Positions 37,795-48,023 of a stretch of DNA of 64,000 nt are shown here, piece by piece; the stretch's first letter is position 1, and each line of letters starts with the position of its first letter. This DNA is from Jackrogersella multiformis. Its lineage: Eukaryota; Ascomycota; Sordariomycetes; Xylariales; Hypoxylaceae. The stretch covers positions 3,844,001 through 3,908,000 of the forward strand of contig CADCXD010000018.1 of assembly GCA_902806575.1 (NCBI GenBank). Direction: 5' to 3'. The position numbers and the translations under genes are program-made. The notes below the pieces were generated by a model, which was not told where the DNA came from, did no database searches, and worked only from the letters and a program-made list of their open reading frames with translations.

Positions 37795-38116
37795 TGTTGC
37801 GATCGATTTTGTCTTGCGCTTAAGAAGAAGAAATTCAAAGCCATCACTTTTTTTTCCTTCCTCAAAAGACAAGCGGGATAAGAAATTAATTCTTATCGAT
37901 TTCTCTATTTTGATAAAAGATAAGATAACCATCCATGGATAAGCGCACGAGCCATTTTAACTACGTAGCTGCGTATGTAAGCACATGCCGAGCCCCACTA
38001 AGGAACATTACCTACTTAGAACCTTTGGAACCTTAGAACCATTCAACATTCAAGTCCCATCTCCATACAACACAACTACACTTCCGAAGCAGGCAGACAC
38101 GTCAATACCAGCCACC
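37795..38116. promoter_or_regulatory. Shared divergent promoter of Utp12 and ARPC2
   Basis: 322 bases separate the two start codons. The DNA contains a T8 run (37850s), and a cluster of GATA motifs at 37877-37943 noted separately. A perfect GCCACC precedes the ARPC2 ATG. Confidence 0.6.
37877..37943. promoter_or_regulatory. GATA-motif cluster
   Basis: Six GATA cores lie in 67 bases: 37877, 37892 (reverse), 37912, 37919, 37924 and 37938. At least four fit the fungal HGATAR consensus bound by AreA/NIT2-type or SREA-type GATA factors. Binding is inferred from spacing and sequence only. Confidence 0.45.
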
Positions 38117-39348
38117 ATGCTGCTTTTAGACTACCAGAACGTCCTAATAGAGTCTATACTAAAAGAGAGGTTCTACGGGTGAGTTGAATAGCTCTATTGC
38201 ATCTCATAACTCGAAGCCTAACAATATCCTTCCTTAGAGCCCCCCCTACTTCCATCGACCAGACAGTTTCCGACTTCGACGGTGTCATATTCCACATCTC
38301 GACCCAAGAGGCTAAGACCAAGATCTTAGTATCTATTCAAATCCGATGCTTTAAAGAACTTGTCAGATATGGTGCTGAGCAGGTGCTCCAGCGCGAGTAT
38401 GGGTCTTATGTCGTGTCGCCAGAGGTTGGCTATGATTTCTCCATCTTGGTTGATCTGGAGAATCTACCGGCAGAAAAGGGTAATTATATAATACGGACAG
38501 CCCGATATTGTGACCTATCATGTTAACGAGCGTTGTAGAGGACCGAGATGAATTAGTCAAGAAGATCTCCTTGCTGAAGCGCAACGCAATGGCCGCCCCG
38601 TTCGAGCACGCCTATGAAGAACACTACAAGCTCAAGGAAGCTACCTCGAAATTTACATCGGAAGAAGCACCCCAAGGCGTTGGAGAAGGCGGTGAGGTCA
38701 TGGCCATCCACTACCGTGACGAGGAAGCCATATATGTGAAGGCAAGCCACGACCGCGTGACTGTCATCTTCAGCACTATCTTCCGGGAAGAAACAGACAG
38801 GGTATTCGGAAAAGTCTTCATCCAAGAGTTTGTCGACGCACGAAGACGGGCCATCCAAAACGCGCCGCAAGTTCTCTTCAGGAATGATCCGCCGCTGGAA
38901 TTGCAAGGGGTTCCTGGTGTACAGGCCGGTTCTGGTGGAGAGATTGGATACGTCACCTTTGGTAGGCTTTACATTTCAAGAATGTCCTCCAGAGATTTGT
39001 ACTAATTTTGAAAGTCCTGTTCCCGCGGCATTTGACACCCCAGCGAATGCCGGACGTCATCTCCCACATCCAGACCTTCCGAGACTATTTCCACTACCAC
39101 ATTAAAGCTTCCAAGGTACGAGAATTCTAATTACACCCGCTCTCTATTTATATGTTAACAATATTCGCAGGCATATATCCACTCCCGTATGAGAAGGAGG
39201 ACGGCAGATTTCCTTCAAGGTAAGATTTCTCTGAGTTATAAGAGTACCAATACTAATCAATATGACAGTGCTCCGAAGAGCCAGACCAGAGAACGAAGAA
39301 AAGGAGAGAAAGACGGCAAGTGGAAGGACCTTCAAAGTTCAGTCTTAG
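38117..39348 (+). CDS. ARC35: Arp2/3 complex subunit 2 (ARPC2, p34/Arc35), six exons
   Basis: Exons 38117-38178, 38238-38479, 38539-38961, 39015-39115, 39171-39219 and 39269-39348 give 318 residues, the usual ARPC2 length. ARPC2 is one of the two large scaffold subunits that hold Arp2 and Arp3 and contact the mother actin filament, so it supports branched actin nucleation and endocytic patches. Recognisable segments are MLLLDYQNVLIE at the N-terminus, a central VEIxxH-type block reading KASHDRVTVIFSTIFREETDR, and the C-terminal helix HLTPQRMPDVISHIQTFRDY followed by HSRMRRRTADFLQVLRRA. All junctions keep the frame; several introns show CTAAT or CTAAC branch sites. The ATG has a perfect GCCACC context. 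It shares a 322-base promoter with Utp12, transcribed the other way. Confidence 0.95.
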
Positions 39349-40684
39349 AAAAGTGATGCATATGCCAAGTTTTCTCAAGATATGTTGGTGATACGGGGAC
39401 TTGTTACTCCTTATCTTCACAGCTAACGAACAATAACAAGATGAATTGGTACAAATTTCACTACAATATTCATTTTCTCATCTACCTACGTAGACTACCT
39501 AGGTACCCAGGTTTACGACCTAAAAGTATGACACAGAATAATGCCAACATTGAGCCTAATATGATTGGTCTTGGCGCTTAACGAAATAGATGATAATTCC
39601 ACAGAATCCTAAAAACCAATCTATTGATTCCTTCGTCCGCCAACTCCATATTTACGCTGTTTAGGATTAAATACAAGATATCTCCCCTAATGGCGAGCTC
39701 GATAATAAAGCTACACGATGGCGATGCAGAAAAGGAAGAAACCCGGCCGCTTAGAGCTTATCCATATAGGGATATGTCGAACAGAAAAACACATAATCCT
39801 CCCAACCAAATTTTTATTTTAATTCGAATGTTATTTTGACCAGTATCGCTAAACCTGATCGACTTAGATATTCCGTCCTCCCTAGAGAGCCGAACTATCC
39901 AATGTCCAAGCGTAAAGCAATAGCCTTGTTCAAAATCTACCGGCACTAGATATATGATATGATGCTAATATCTTCTCCGCCCCTAGTAGATTCCGGAGAC
40001 GCCAGTTGATACGGGGACCAGGTGGTGGTCAAAGGCAAGATGGATAGATAAAGCAACCACGACGACAATGAAGAAAATAGTGTCTTGGATATCTAGACAG
40101 GCACATACTTCCAGAGAGGTGACCTTGGTGCTAGTTGCCATTTCTGATGATATTGATGGTCGAGGTGGGGTTAAAGGGGTTTGTAGTCATAGGTAAGCGG
40201 TGTTCTCCCCCTGATTTGAATTGGTTTCATTTGTGTTCGTTGATTGGATAGGAGTGACAGCTGTAGTGGACGGGCTTTCTGTAGCTTGCCTACATGACTG
40301 GGACTAGTAGAGTTATAAATAGATGAATTCGAGCTCCCTCGCGATGTTTATTTGCGAGGAAGCACACTAGATGGTGGTCCTTTGTCGTAGGCTCACGAAG
40401 GCAATAGCTTTGTTAACAACCTTCTAGAGAGTCATCGAGTCGTTTAGGGACCGAGATATGACATAGGTTCACAAATATTTAACCATTATAAGTATAACTT
40501 CAATTCCCCTTCTCCGTAACCTACAGAAGTCATTAAGGGGGTAAGTAATATAAAAACTAACTTGACTAATGGTTGAACACACAATCCCAGAGCACATAGT
40601 CTATTATGGGGTAAAATATAGGAGTACACATTCATGATAATAGACTACTAGATAAAATCTAAAGAGAAGGGCGTTTCGCTTGGA
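39349..40684. other. Intergenic region without a supported gene
   Basis: Contains the ARPC2 3' flank and one TACCTAGGTA near 39497. Short open frames only; no domain or RNA gene seen. Confidence 0.6.
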
Positions 40685-41110
40685 TCACCTATAATCCCAG
40701 AACATCATCAGGTGAGCATGCTTTTCCTGCCTCTTCTTCCTCAGGAACTCTTGGGCAGGATCGAGATCGGGATTTTCCATGGACGACGATGACGGGCCCG
40801 TCTCGGATCCAAGACCCGCTTCCTCCATGTGTTCCACGCATAAGTTGTGCTTCTCCTTGAGCTGTTTCTTCAGCTTCGCCAGGCGCTCCTTTACTGAGCC
40901 GAACTGCTGGTCGAGAACTTCCTTGCGCTCTTGGCAGTATGAGCAAGGATACGGGACTTTGATGTTGTTCCGCCTGTGTGTATCTACGATATCGCATGGC
41001 TCCGGTTTCAGGCCCGACTCGTAGTCCATCTGCGCCTGGCAGGCCTGCAAATGCGAGGGACTGATGATGGAGTGGTTGCATTGGTAGATTGTCTTACGGT
41101 AGGGGCACAT
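40685..41110 (-). CDS. Small Cys-motif coiled-coil protein, function unknown
   Basis: 141 residues start MCPYRKTIYQCNH. Conserved-looking cysteines are Cys2, Cys11, Cys24, Cys39 and a Cys56-x2-Cys59 pair, suggesting a zinc knuckle. A charged Lys/Glu/Leu-rich coiled coil follows at about 61-95, then an acidic Ser-rich stretch and a basic segment near the end (RKKRQEKHAHLMM). Similar M-C-x-Y-x-K-x-I-Y-x-C-N-H starts occur in uncharacterised filamentous-fungal proteins I recall, none with a known role. The frame is open upstream to 41188, but that upstream start is a GTG inside what reads as a 5' UTR intron (41188-41124, GTGAGT to CAG), so the ATG at 41110 is preferred. No neighbour suggests a pathway. 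Confidence 0.7.
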   Translation of the reverse strand: MCPYRKTIYQCNHSIISPSHLQACQAQMDYESGLKPEPCDIVDTHRRNNIKVPYPCSYCQERKEVLDQQFGSVKERLAKLKKQLKEKHNLCVEHMEEAGLGSETGPSSSSMENPDLDPAQEFLRKKRQEKHAHLMMFWDYR

Positions 41111-41123
41111 GTTCTTATTGCAG

Positions 41124-41718
41124 CTGAAACTAGGTAGACTATTCGGTAGTAAGACGTCTAACAGATGTTGCTGGCGGCTAGGACTCACCTGTTGCTAGTT
41201 TTGATATGCGAGATGCTAGGCCAAATGCTATACAGACGTATATGGCTAATTTGAGAGGAGACTAGATACCTACCTATTTATATGGGCAATGGGTTGACAA
41301 TGGCATTGTATTGTTTCTTTCCCTTAGCTAAGAGGTTTCTCTGAGAACCAGTCCTTTGTGCCCTTTGTCCCATTTGGCTTCCATGGTGGTCGATGAATGC
41401 TAACGTATCACTAGCTTACAATACATTGCTTTGGTTATCTTAGAGGGAGTAGAGATGCAGTGTAGCTACAATCATGATACCCGAATCTCTTTACGATGAC
41501 CCCTAACTTAGGTCTTTAAGAGCTTACTTTCAAGTTAATAGGATGTAGCCTGATAGTGATCCCATAGGTTGCATGTCATACTTAAGGAGATACAAGTAAG
41601 AAAATATAAAACAAACCCTGCTAGATCCGAATTGAAGGGTATATTTATCTCTCCGAAGCACTTCGCATGATTCCCCCTGAATCTCCAAACCCTCAAAACA
41701 TATACCACCTTCAGCAAG
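41124..41718. other. 5' UTR intron and intergenic region
   Basis: 41124-41188 reads as an intron in the 5' leader of the small Cys-motif gene (minus strand, GTGAGT donor, CAG acceptor). The remainder is the spacer to the orphan gene that ends at 41719. Nothing else stands out. Confidence 0.45.
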
Positions 41719-42783
41719 CTACCAAACTGGATGTATGCTCCCATCGAAAACCCCATAACGATTCTTTCTCCGCACGTCTGCCCACATTTCATCGACCAAG
41801 GCGCTTTGGTCGTCGTCGCTTACATCGCCGTATTCCTGCCTGGCATCTATCTCCAGGACGTTCTCATCCGCCGGCTGGACAAATTGCGCTCTATAGCATT
41901 GCTGCCTACGCGAAAATCTATAGACACATGAGGGCGGCACCCAATGCCTCCTCCTCGGCTCACCTCCTTCTCCCCTGTACTGTCTCGAGACCCGGAAGAC
42001 GTATCCGGCCTGTTTGTACCAAGCGTTAGGGTATCTGGTGAGCAGTTCCTTGAGGTCATCGCACAGGTTCTGAAGTTGGTCCTCGACGACGACAGGATAC
42101 GGCAGTGTGACCTGGAAGATTGGTCCCCGCGATAGGGTGCGACCTCTGATGGTGGGTTGCTGGCCCATCTCGTTGACCTGTACGGGATACATGTCGAACT
42201 TGACCTGAGGTTGCTCTTCGAGGCCGAGCTCCTCCTTGACCTTGCGCCCTACGACCCCGACAAGCGGTTTAAATGTGCTGACCATCCGCTGGTTGAGTTC
42301 GTTTTCTGTCCTGAATGTCATGTTCTCGGGCCGCTCTTGTACATCTACGGGAACGATTGGGATGGAGTTTCGGTGGCTGGATCCTGATGGACCTGCTGGC
42401 CCAGTTGGTGGCCTTGGCCGGTGGTGTGAACAGTGAGGATGGTGTACACAACAACAACGAGGGGATGTTTCGATGTGATAATAGGAAGATTGATGGAATC
42501 CACGTGGCCAGCCAGGGTTGAATCCAGGGGCGTATTGGGGCGGATAAAATCCAGGTGGCGGCGGTGGCATAGGGGGATACCATGTAGATGTGTGGGTAGG
42601 AGGTGGTGGGTGAAAAGGACGCTCCCAACCAACGGCCCATGTATTAGAGGATGGAGGCATCCAGCGAGTAAGAGCATTCCCGGCATTTGGCTGAACGCTA
42701 GTAACGGAACCCGCGGGGAGTGGTGGTCGCCATGAATGCTGTCCGGATCTGCTGAACCTGTCGGAAAAGCTTCCGCTATCCAT
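41719..42783 (-). CDS. Pro/His-rich orphan protein
   Basis: One exon of 354 residues from the ATG at 42783 (MDSGSFSDRFSRSG). Residues 40-135 are rich in Pro, Tyr, Trp, Gly and His, with a run of Pro near 70-80 and a CCCVHHPHCSHH cluster near 110-120 that might bind metal. The C-terminal half (about 165-354) is more ordered-looking: a helix-forming charged stretch, a VTLPYPVVVEDQLQNLCDDL block, a Trp-Tyr-Lys segment and an acidic tail ending GSIHPVW. I do not recognise the family and assign no function. The frame stays open upstream to 42987, but that start is GTG, and no ATG occurs between. An upstream spliced N-terminus cannot be ruled out. Confidence 0.65.
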   Translation of the reverse strand: MDSGSFSDRFSRSGQHSWRPPLPAGSVTSVQPNAGNALTRWMPPSSNTWAVGWERPFHPPPPTHTSTWYPPMPPPPPGFYPPQYAPGFNPGWPRGFHQSSYYHIETSPRCCCVHHPHCSHHRPRPPTGPAGPSGSSHRNSIPIVPVDVQERPENMTFRTENELNQRMVSTFKPLVGVVGRKVKEELGLEEQPQVKFDMYPVQVNEMGQQPTIRGRTLSRGPIFQVTLPYPVVVEDQLQNLCDDLKELLTRYPNAWYKQAGYVFRVSRQYRGEGGEPRRRHWVPPSCVYRFSRRQQCYRAQFVQPADENVLEIDARQEYGDVSDDDQSALVDEMWADVRRKNRYGVFDGSIHPVW

Positions 42784-44141
42784 GTTGATGATTACCAGCT
42801 CGATATTAGAATCAAGGTATGAGATGCCGAGACTAAAGCAAGTTACGAACTTTGAAGTACTGGTAGAATCTGGGGACACCTTAAAGGAAGCGGCATGTAA
42901 AACATCACAGGAGTTCTTCAAGGAGGTAGAGACGGACTCTAAGAGGTTTAAATGGTGCTTAGTTTTGATCGAGGTTTGCACCGTCACCGTAGTTCAGCTC
43001 ATGACTGACTTCGGATGTGGGTGAATCATCTTGACGAGAGACCGATGCGTGAGTATGGAGACTGTGAGTTACTATCATAATATCATGGTCAGAAGACCAC
43101 GGCAACTTGTGCAACTACTGCTTGACGTACGGACTACAATCGTGCAACCAAAGTTTGGACATAGCTCATGGAAACCATCATGAGCTTAAATGGAATTGCC
43201 AATGGGATGAGTAACAACTATATAAGTCAAGCATCCACCTGTTATCAAGTCATGAATGTACAAGATCTAAATCAGACTGAGTTGATAAATATCCTTGACT
43301 TTCTCTACCTTTGCTCCCTCTAAGTAAATTCTGACGAGGCATGATTCTCCCCCAATACGTTTACAACATTTCTGGTAAGCCATAAATGGATGAGAGTGAG
43401 CCCCTTTACTATCGAGGAACAATTACCGGGCGATATTTATCTACGTTGTGAAAATACTAGGTTAGGGAAGTCTACATATCTAGCATAAAATCCACGTTGG
43501 AAATCCCTTCAAAGATTATTAAAAGTATTAAACGTGCGTAATATCATTTAATCGACAGAAATAATAATATAAACAACTCCCTGCACTATGGTATTACCAT
43601 AGAAAGCCGGGGCTGGTTTTTATCTATCGAACTAGAGGCAAGGAGTAAGAAGAAAACGAGACTGAACTTGAGTTGTAGTTCTAGAAGACTCAACTCATCG
43701 GACGTATAGCTAAGATGAAGAGTATATTTGATTGGTACTCGACTCCTATTACAGCCAAAAGACTCCTCAACTATCCAAAATTGGCGCCTTTCGCTTTAGC
43801 TACCCCTTTCATCGCCGTCTGCTAGATACTGGGGTTCTCTCCCGTGATTTTTATTGACACACTCTTTCCATTCTAGCCGACCAACGAAATTTTTCTGTCG
43901 ACAAATTATATTAAAGACATTGGTGACGAAGAAAGATACTGAAATGTTAAGCTGTGCAAAGGTGTGGCTTGTTTGATACTCCCGTAGAACTTTGGAAACC
44001 CGGTATCCATAAAATTACTCATACGAAAAGAAGCGCCATGACCTGAAGAAGAATTCAAGGCTGTATTCTCACCAGAAACATATCGAGCCATGGTAGTTAT
44101 ACAAGAGGCATGCCGAATTTTATTTATACTTTTAGTACAGG
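42784..44141. other. Intergenic region without a supported gene
   Basis: Holds the promoter of the Pro/His-rich orphan gene and the 3' flank of the HAD-like gene. A minus-strand frame at 43906-44145 could be a last exon of the HAD-like gene if its terminal GTAGGT is a donor, but no acceptor is convincing. Confidence 0.5.
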
Positions 44142-45011
44142 TCAACTAAGGACAAACCTACCATCCGGTATATCCTCAAAATTCGAGGTCCACGCGAGCT
44201 TGCCCGTCGAGCTCGGATCCTGACCTCGCACATGAGGCACCTCCTTGCCTATCCTCCTCAGCGTGTCCAACAGCGACGAATCATCCGCATCCGCGATGAC
44301 GAACCCCTGGTCCACGGCGAGCAGGCACTCCAGATCCGTAGTCGAGTCGCCGAAGTAGACGGACGGCTTCCCGGCCAGCCCCTCGGCTGCTAGCACGGCC
44401 TCCATGGCGTCGAGCTTGTCGCGCGAGTTCGTCAGGTTCCTCGGCTCCGCGCTGCCGCCGCCACTACCCGCAGCGCCCGGATTCAGCACCGCGGGCCCGG
44501 CGAGCGACCCGTCCTCGCGTATATCATTCGAAATGACGGTGACCCCCTGCAGCTCGCCGCACGCGCCCTCGATGAACGCCGAGCTCCAATTGACGCTAAG
44601 AACGAAGACGCGCCAGCCCTCAGCGCGCCTCTCGCGCACGAACCGCGCGAACCCGGGCCTGAGCCGAATGGCGTCTTTCTCTACAAGCTGTCGCGCGGCC
44701 TGGCGCAGGCGCGCGGGGCCGATGCCGCGGAAGAGGCGGCACCCGTCGATGCGGGCGACGGAGCGCGTCTCCACGGGCTTGAGCTGCCGCAGGAACGCCA
44801 CCTCGTGCTCGGGCAGGCTGCGGTCGCCGGGCCGCGGGCGGTACCCGTCGACGTGGGCGCGGTGGTCGTCGACGTAGCTCCGCACCACGCGCGCCCACTC
44901 CTCTTCCAGGTCCTGGCCCTCGTCCGCGCGCACGCCCAGCGCGAACCCCGCGAGCGAGCTCACCGTGTCTTGCGCCGTGATGGTCCCGTCGAAGTCCAGG
45001 AAGATGCTCAT
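44142..45011 (-). CDS. HAD-superfamily phosphatase-like protein
   Basis: 289 residues in one exon. The N-terminus carries the HAD nucleophile motif FLDFDGT, with Asp6 and the acid/base Asp8. Motif II is a Ser at about 139 (VLSVNWSS). A Lys for motif III lies near 199 (SRDKLDA). Motif IV is GDSTTDLECL, with Asp222 and Asp226. A helical cap lies between motifs I and II, the layout of phosphoserine-phosphatase-like (subclass I) HAD enzymes, so it probably hydrolyses a small phosphorylated metabolite; substrate unknown. Fungal cytosolic HADs of this type commonly begin MSIFLDFDGT. The DNA is very GC-rich at third positions, unlike its neighbours. The 3' end reads GGTAGGTTTG before the stop, which might instead be a splice donor with a short extra exon. 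I keep the simple stop. The ATG at 45011 is the first in frame. Confidence 0.8.
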   Translation of the reverse strand: MSIFLDFDGTITAQDTVSSLAGFALGVRADEGQDLEEEWARVVRSYVDDHRAHVDGYRPRPGDRSLPEHEVAFLRQLKPVETRSVARIDGCRLFRGIGPARLRQAARQLVEKDAIRLRPGFARFVRERRAEGWRVFVLSVNWSSAFIEGACGELQGVTVISNDIREDGSLAGPAVLNPGAAGSGGGSAEPRNLTNSRDKLDAMEAVLAAEGLAGKPSVYFGDSTTDLECLLAVDQGFVIADADDSSLLDTLRRIGKEVPHVRGQDPSSTGKLAWTSNFEDIPDGRFVLS

Positions 45012-45766
45012 TGTCGGGTTGGGGGATAGGATAGGATAGGATAAGATAAGATAAGGGAGGTATGACGATGATTGGGATTGGGGGTGAGGGGGAGGAATAG
45101 GGGGAAGGGGAGGTTACTTAGTGTAGGTACCTGAGCTACCTGGTAGAATGTTGGTTGGGTTGTTGTGGATGGGGTCGTTGAGGATATAGGATGGGAATTG
45201 CGGGGATGTCTAAGATAGGGGATGGGGATTGGAGGGCGGTGAATCTTAGTAACAAAGCTCATGTGACTAACTAAATATTAAATAGGGGCTACGACAAAGA
45301 CTTCAACCTGCTCTACTAGGTAAATAGCAAATTTGGGTTGATGGAGAATGCTTTTATTTTTACTATTGATCTACCCAGGTACCTATGAGGTAGGTACTTA
45401 GGATCACTCCACGAACGATTCACAATGTTCGGTCGCCAAGATTCGGAGGAAATAGGCATGTGAATAATGTAATCAATATAATGGGAATCATTAAGCCATG
45501 TAGAAACATGATGCATACCTGTTTCCTACCACAGCTTGTAAAATCATTGTGCTCTATCATCTCTGTAGAACCTAGTTGTGTAAAGGTGGCTGGCTATGAG
45601 AAGCCACTAAACCTCAGTCCTGGCTGTATGGCTGTATGGTGCCGAGGGTATCATTTATACAAGTCCGCATCGTTGATGCAACCTTAAAGATGCCATAACT
45701 CCTTTTCCTTTCTCTAAACCATTAATGAATACTGCTTTCAGCAGATTCCCTTCCCTCACGCTCCGA
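45012..45766. other. Promoter of the HAD-like gene and 3' flank of Tfg2
   Basis: Contains a (GGATA)n/(AGATA)n repeat at 45024-45053 directly upstream of the HAD-like start (on its 5' leader side). The rest has no gene. Confidence 0.6.
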
Positions 45767-47102
45767 TTATACCGGAATTACGTCCTCCATCTCCGCGTCA
45801 GACTCGGATGCGTCCCCTTCACCTTCGGGCGCCGTGTCAGGCGCAACGCCATCAGCTCGAAGAATATTAAGCGCTCCCCTATGGTCTGAATTGAGCTCCC
45901 ACTGGTTGGCAAATGCTCCTGTCTTGTGCAAGATAGCGATCTCCTCCAAGTTCTCTCGCAGCCAGGCCTCTGGCTGGTTCAACTCGTTCCGGAAGGCTCT
46001 CATGGACCAGTAATTGTAACGTTCGAAGCACTGGAAGATCTTGTCGCGCACCTCGCTCTTCGGCAGACGAGCGGCCTTCTCTTGAGTTGGCTTCTTGCCT
46101 CCCTTCTTCGTCTCGGGACCAGTACGCTAATAAAACATGTCAGACCACCAGGAAGCATGAGTAAGTATAATCAAGCCAATACGTACCACGAAGTTGCTGA
46201 ACTTATCACTGGAGATGTGGGCACCAGCCTGGATGACACCAGTAGGTCTCGCAGATGAAGTAAGTGTAGTAGTGACCCTTGGTTTCATAGCATCATTGTT
46301 TCGGATATTCAGCCAATGCCTGGTCTCTGGAGTCCAAGCAGGTTGGCAGTTAAGTTCATGGAGGAAGCGGCCAGCAAGGACGGTTTTCTCTGAGACTAAT
46401 TAGTACACTGCTAGAATACTAGAATGTGTAGAGATGAAAGGTAAATGCGTGACTAACTGGGTATAGCCTTCTTATAGTAGGGTTGATAACGTCCTTTGCG
46501 GCCACGCTTGTTGTTGTCACCGTCGGGCTGCGCATTATCTCGACGCTCTGGTTTCGGTTTCGGACGAAGATATGCCGGGATATCACTGTTGACCCCTTGA
46601 GCCTTCGACTTGTACCCAGGAAGATCTTGCTCGGTGAATAGAAATGTATTTGTCAAGCCCATATCCTTGACATCAAGATTGTACTCCTTGGGTATTTGTT
46701 GATGGGGAGCGAGCCTGTGGTCTAACAAGACTGCCATGCGTGCCTACAAAGACATATACATATTAGTTGTATATTTTTCTAAGCATTGAGCTAGGAAAAC
46801 CGCCGATTCACCTTGGGTTCGCCTTTTGGGCCAGTTTCGGCCCACTGGCGTACAGTACCGATTCTAATCTCGGCATCATCGTCGAGGTGTGCCCACGCGT
46901 CATAGAGATATTTCGGGACGTGCGTCAGATAAACGGCTCCCTCGGTCTGGTCATTCGAGTCGTAGAACTCCAGGTCCCCAGCATCCTCGTAGATGTCATC
47001 CTCGGACATGGCTGCGGGAGAGCGACCAACATCGTCTTGTTCTGGCTTGATGCCGGGCTCAGGCTTGATCCCTTGGTCGGCCTTGACTCGAATGGCAGTC
47101 AT
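45767..47102 (-). CDS. TFG2: Transcription initiation factor IIF, beta subunit (Tfg2/RAP30)
   Basis: Four exons, 47102-46812, 46743-46458, 46389-46187 and 46126-45767, encode 379 residues; the three introns are 60-68 bases with GT-AG ends and kept phase. TFIIF binds RNA polymerase II and stabilises the preinitiation complex. The N-terminus is acidic, then comes the dimerisation domain with the family hallmark VYLTHVPKYLYDAW and a PKEYNLDVKDMGLTNTFLFTE block. A Lys/Arg-rich linker with a KKGGKKPTQEK segment leads to the C-terminal winged helix (about 285-345) reading FERYNYWSMRAFRNELNQP and then LKEILxEIA-type helix. The C-terminus is acidic. The upstream frame begins with TTG at 47120; I take the first ATG at 47102. 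Located 755 bases upstream of the HAD-like gene on the same strand, and divergent from the CCCH gene. Confidence 0.95.
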
Positions 47103-48023
47103 ATTGACTGTAGTATCCAATAATACGCGAAGCGCCGAAGATAGTTGTGATTTTGATTTCTCGATTCTTGATTCGGGGTAGGAGAACGTTGTTCTCTTTA
47201 TGTGGGATGTTGCGGAACGGTTGAATGTCGAGCAACGCAGTTCGTGTTGAAAGGTGTCAAAGAATTGATGAATGATGTAAATCAGCCTCCAACCGCGAAC
47301 AGTTACCTAGATACCTAGACCTAGGTACCTACGTAACCTTAAGAATAGTGGGCCGGTAGCGTCAGGGTAGCTGCGTACACTAGAAGACTAGGTACCTAGG
47401 TACACTAGCAGACTACCTAGGTAGCAGAGTTTAGATTAGATAAGGATATTTATTGCCCCACATTCAGTTCAATTCAATAACTGACAATGCTATCAAAACG
47501 TCTAGAAACCCACCACCTCGTTATATCCACATCCACCTCACAAACATTACAACAATAAGAAAGCATCGTGATATTGGTGATTGCCACCAAAGCCCACTTA
47601 CTTTATATGCAAAGCGGCATTTATCCAAGGTTTGTCTCTTTTGTAATTCACAAGCCATACCTATTTGAGAATCCATTACCTTACATACCTAGGTAGCTGT
47701 GGGTTGCATTTCAACTATCTTCGCCGAACCACCGTATCTCTCATAACCGCGCATCAGAGTGAAGAGCACTATTATTCTCATATTCTAGGCATCTCTTTGT
47801 TTTTTGTATCCTGCGGCACTATCATACGACCGATATCTCTTGTTCATATTCTCGTCTTGTCCGAAAATCGCGCTACAATACATCTCTACGATTCGCCACC
47901 CCAACCCTTCGCCGTTTATCTTTTAACACCTCTTACCTACTTACCTAGAAGCACGTTTCCTCCAACTCGACGAGCCATTTCCCTTGGGCACTATAGCTTA
48001 CCTTTCGATATTTAGTCTCAATC
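47103..48023. promoter_or_regulatory. Divergent intergenic region Tfg2 / ZC3H3-like
   Basis: 921 bases between two opposing start codons. It contains the densest CCTAGG cluster of the window: 47302-47337 and 47388-47425, with another TACCTAGGTA near 47688. Whether these have a role in transcription is unknown. Confidence 0.6.
47302..47425. repeat. CCTAGG palindrome cluster in divergent promoter
   Basis: Two groups of overlapping palindromes (47302-47337 and 47388-47425) with CCTAGG cores and GTTAC/GTAAC arms at the ends of the first group. Confidence 0.65.

Noticed and set aside
42784..42987. N-terminal extension of the Pro/His-rich protein
   Set aside because: The extension starts at GTG with no in-frame ATG before 42783; composition is unlike the rest.
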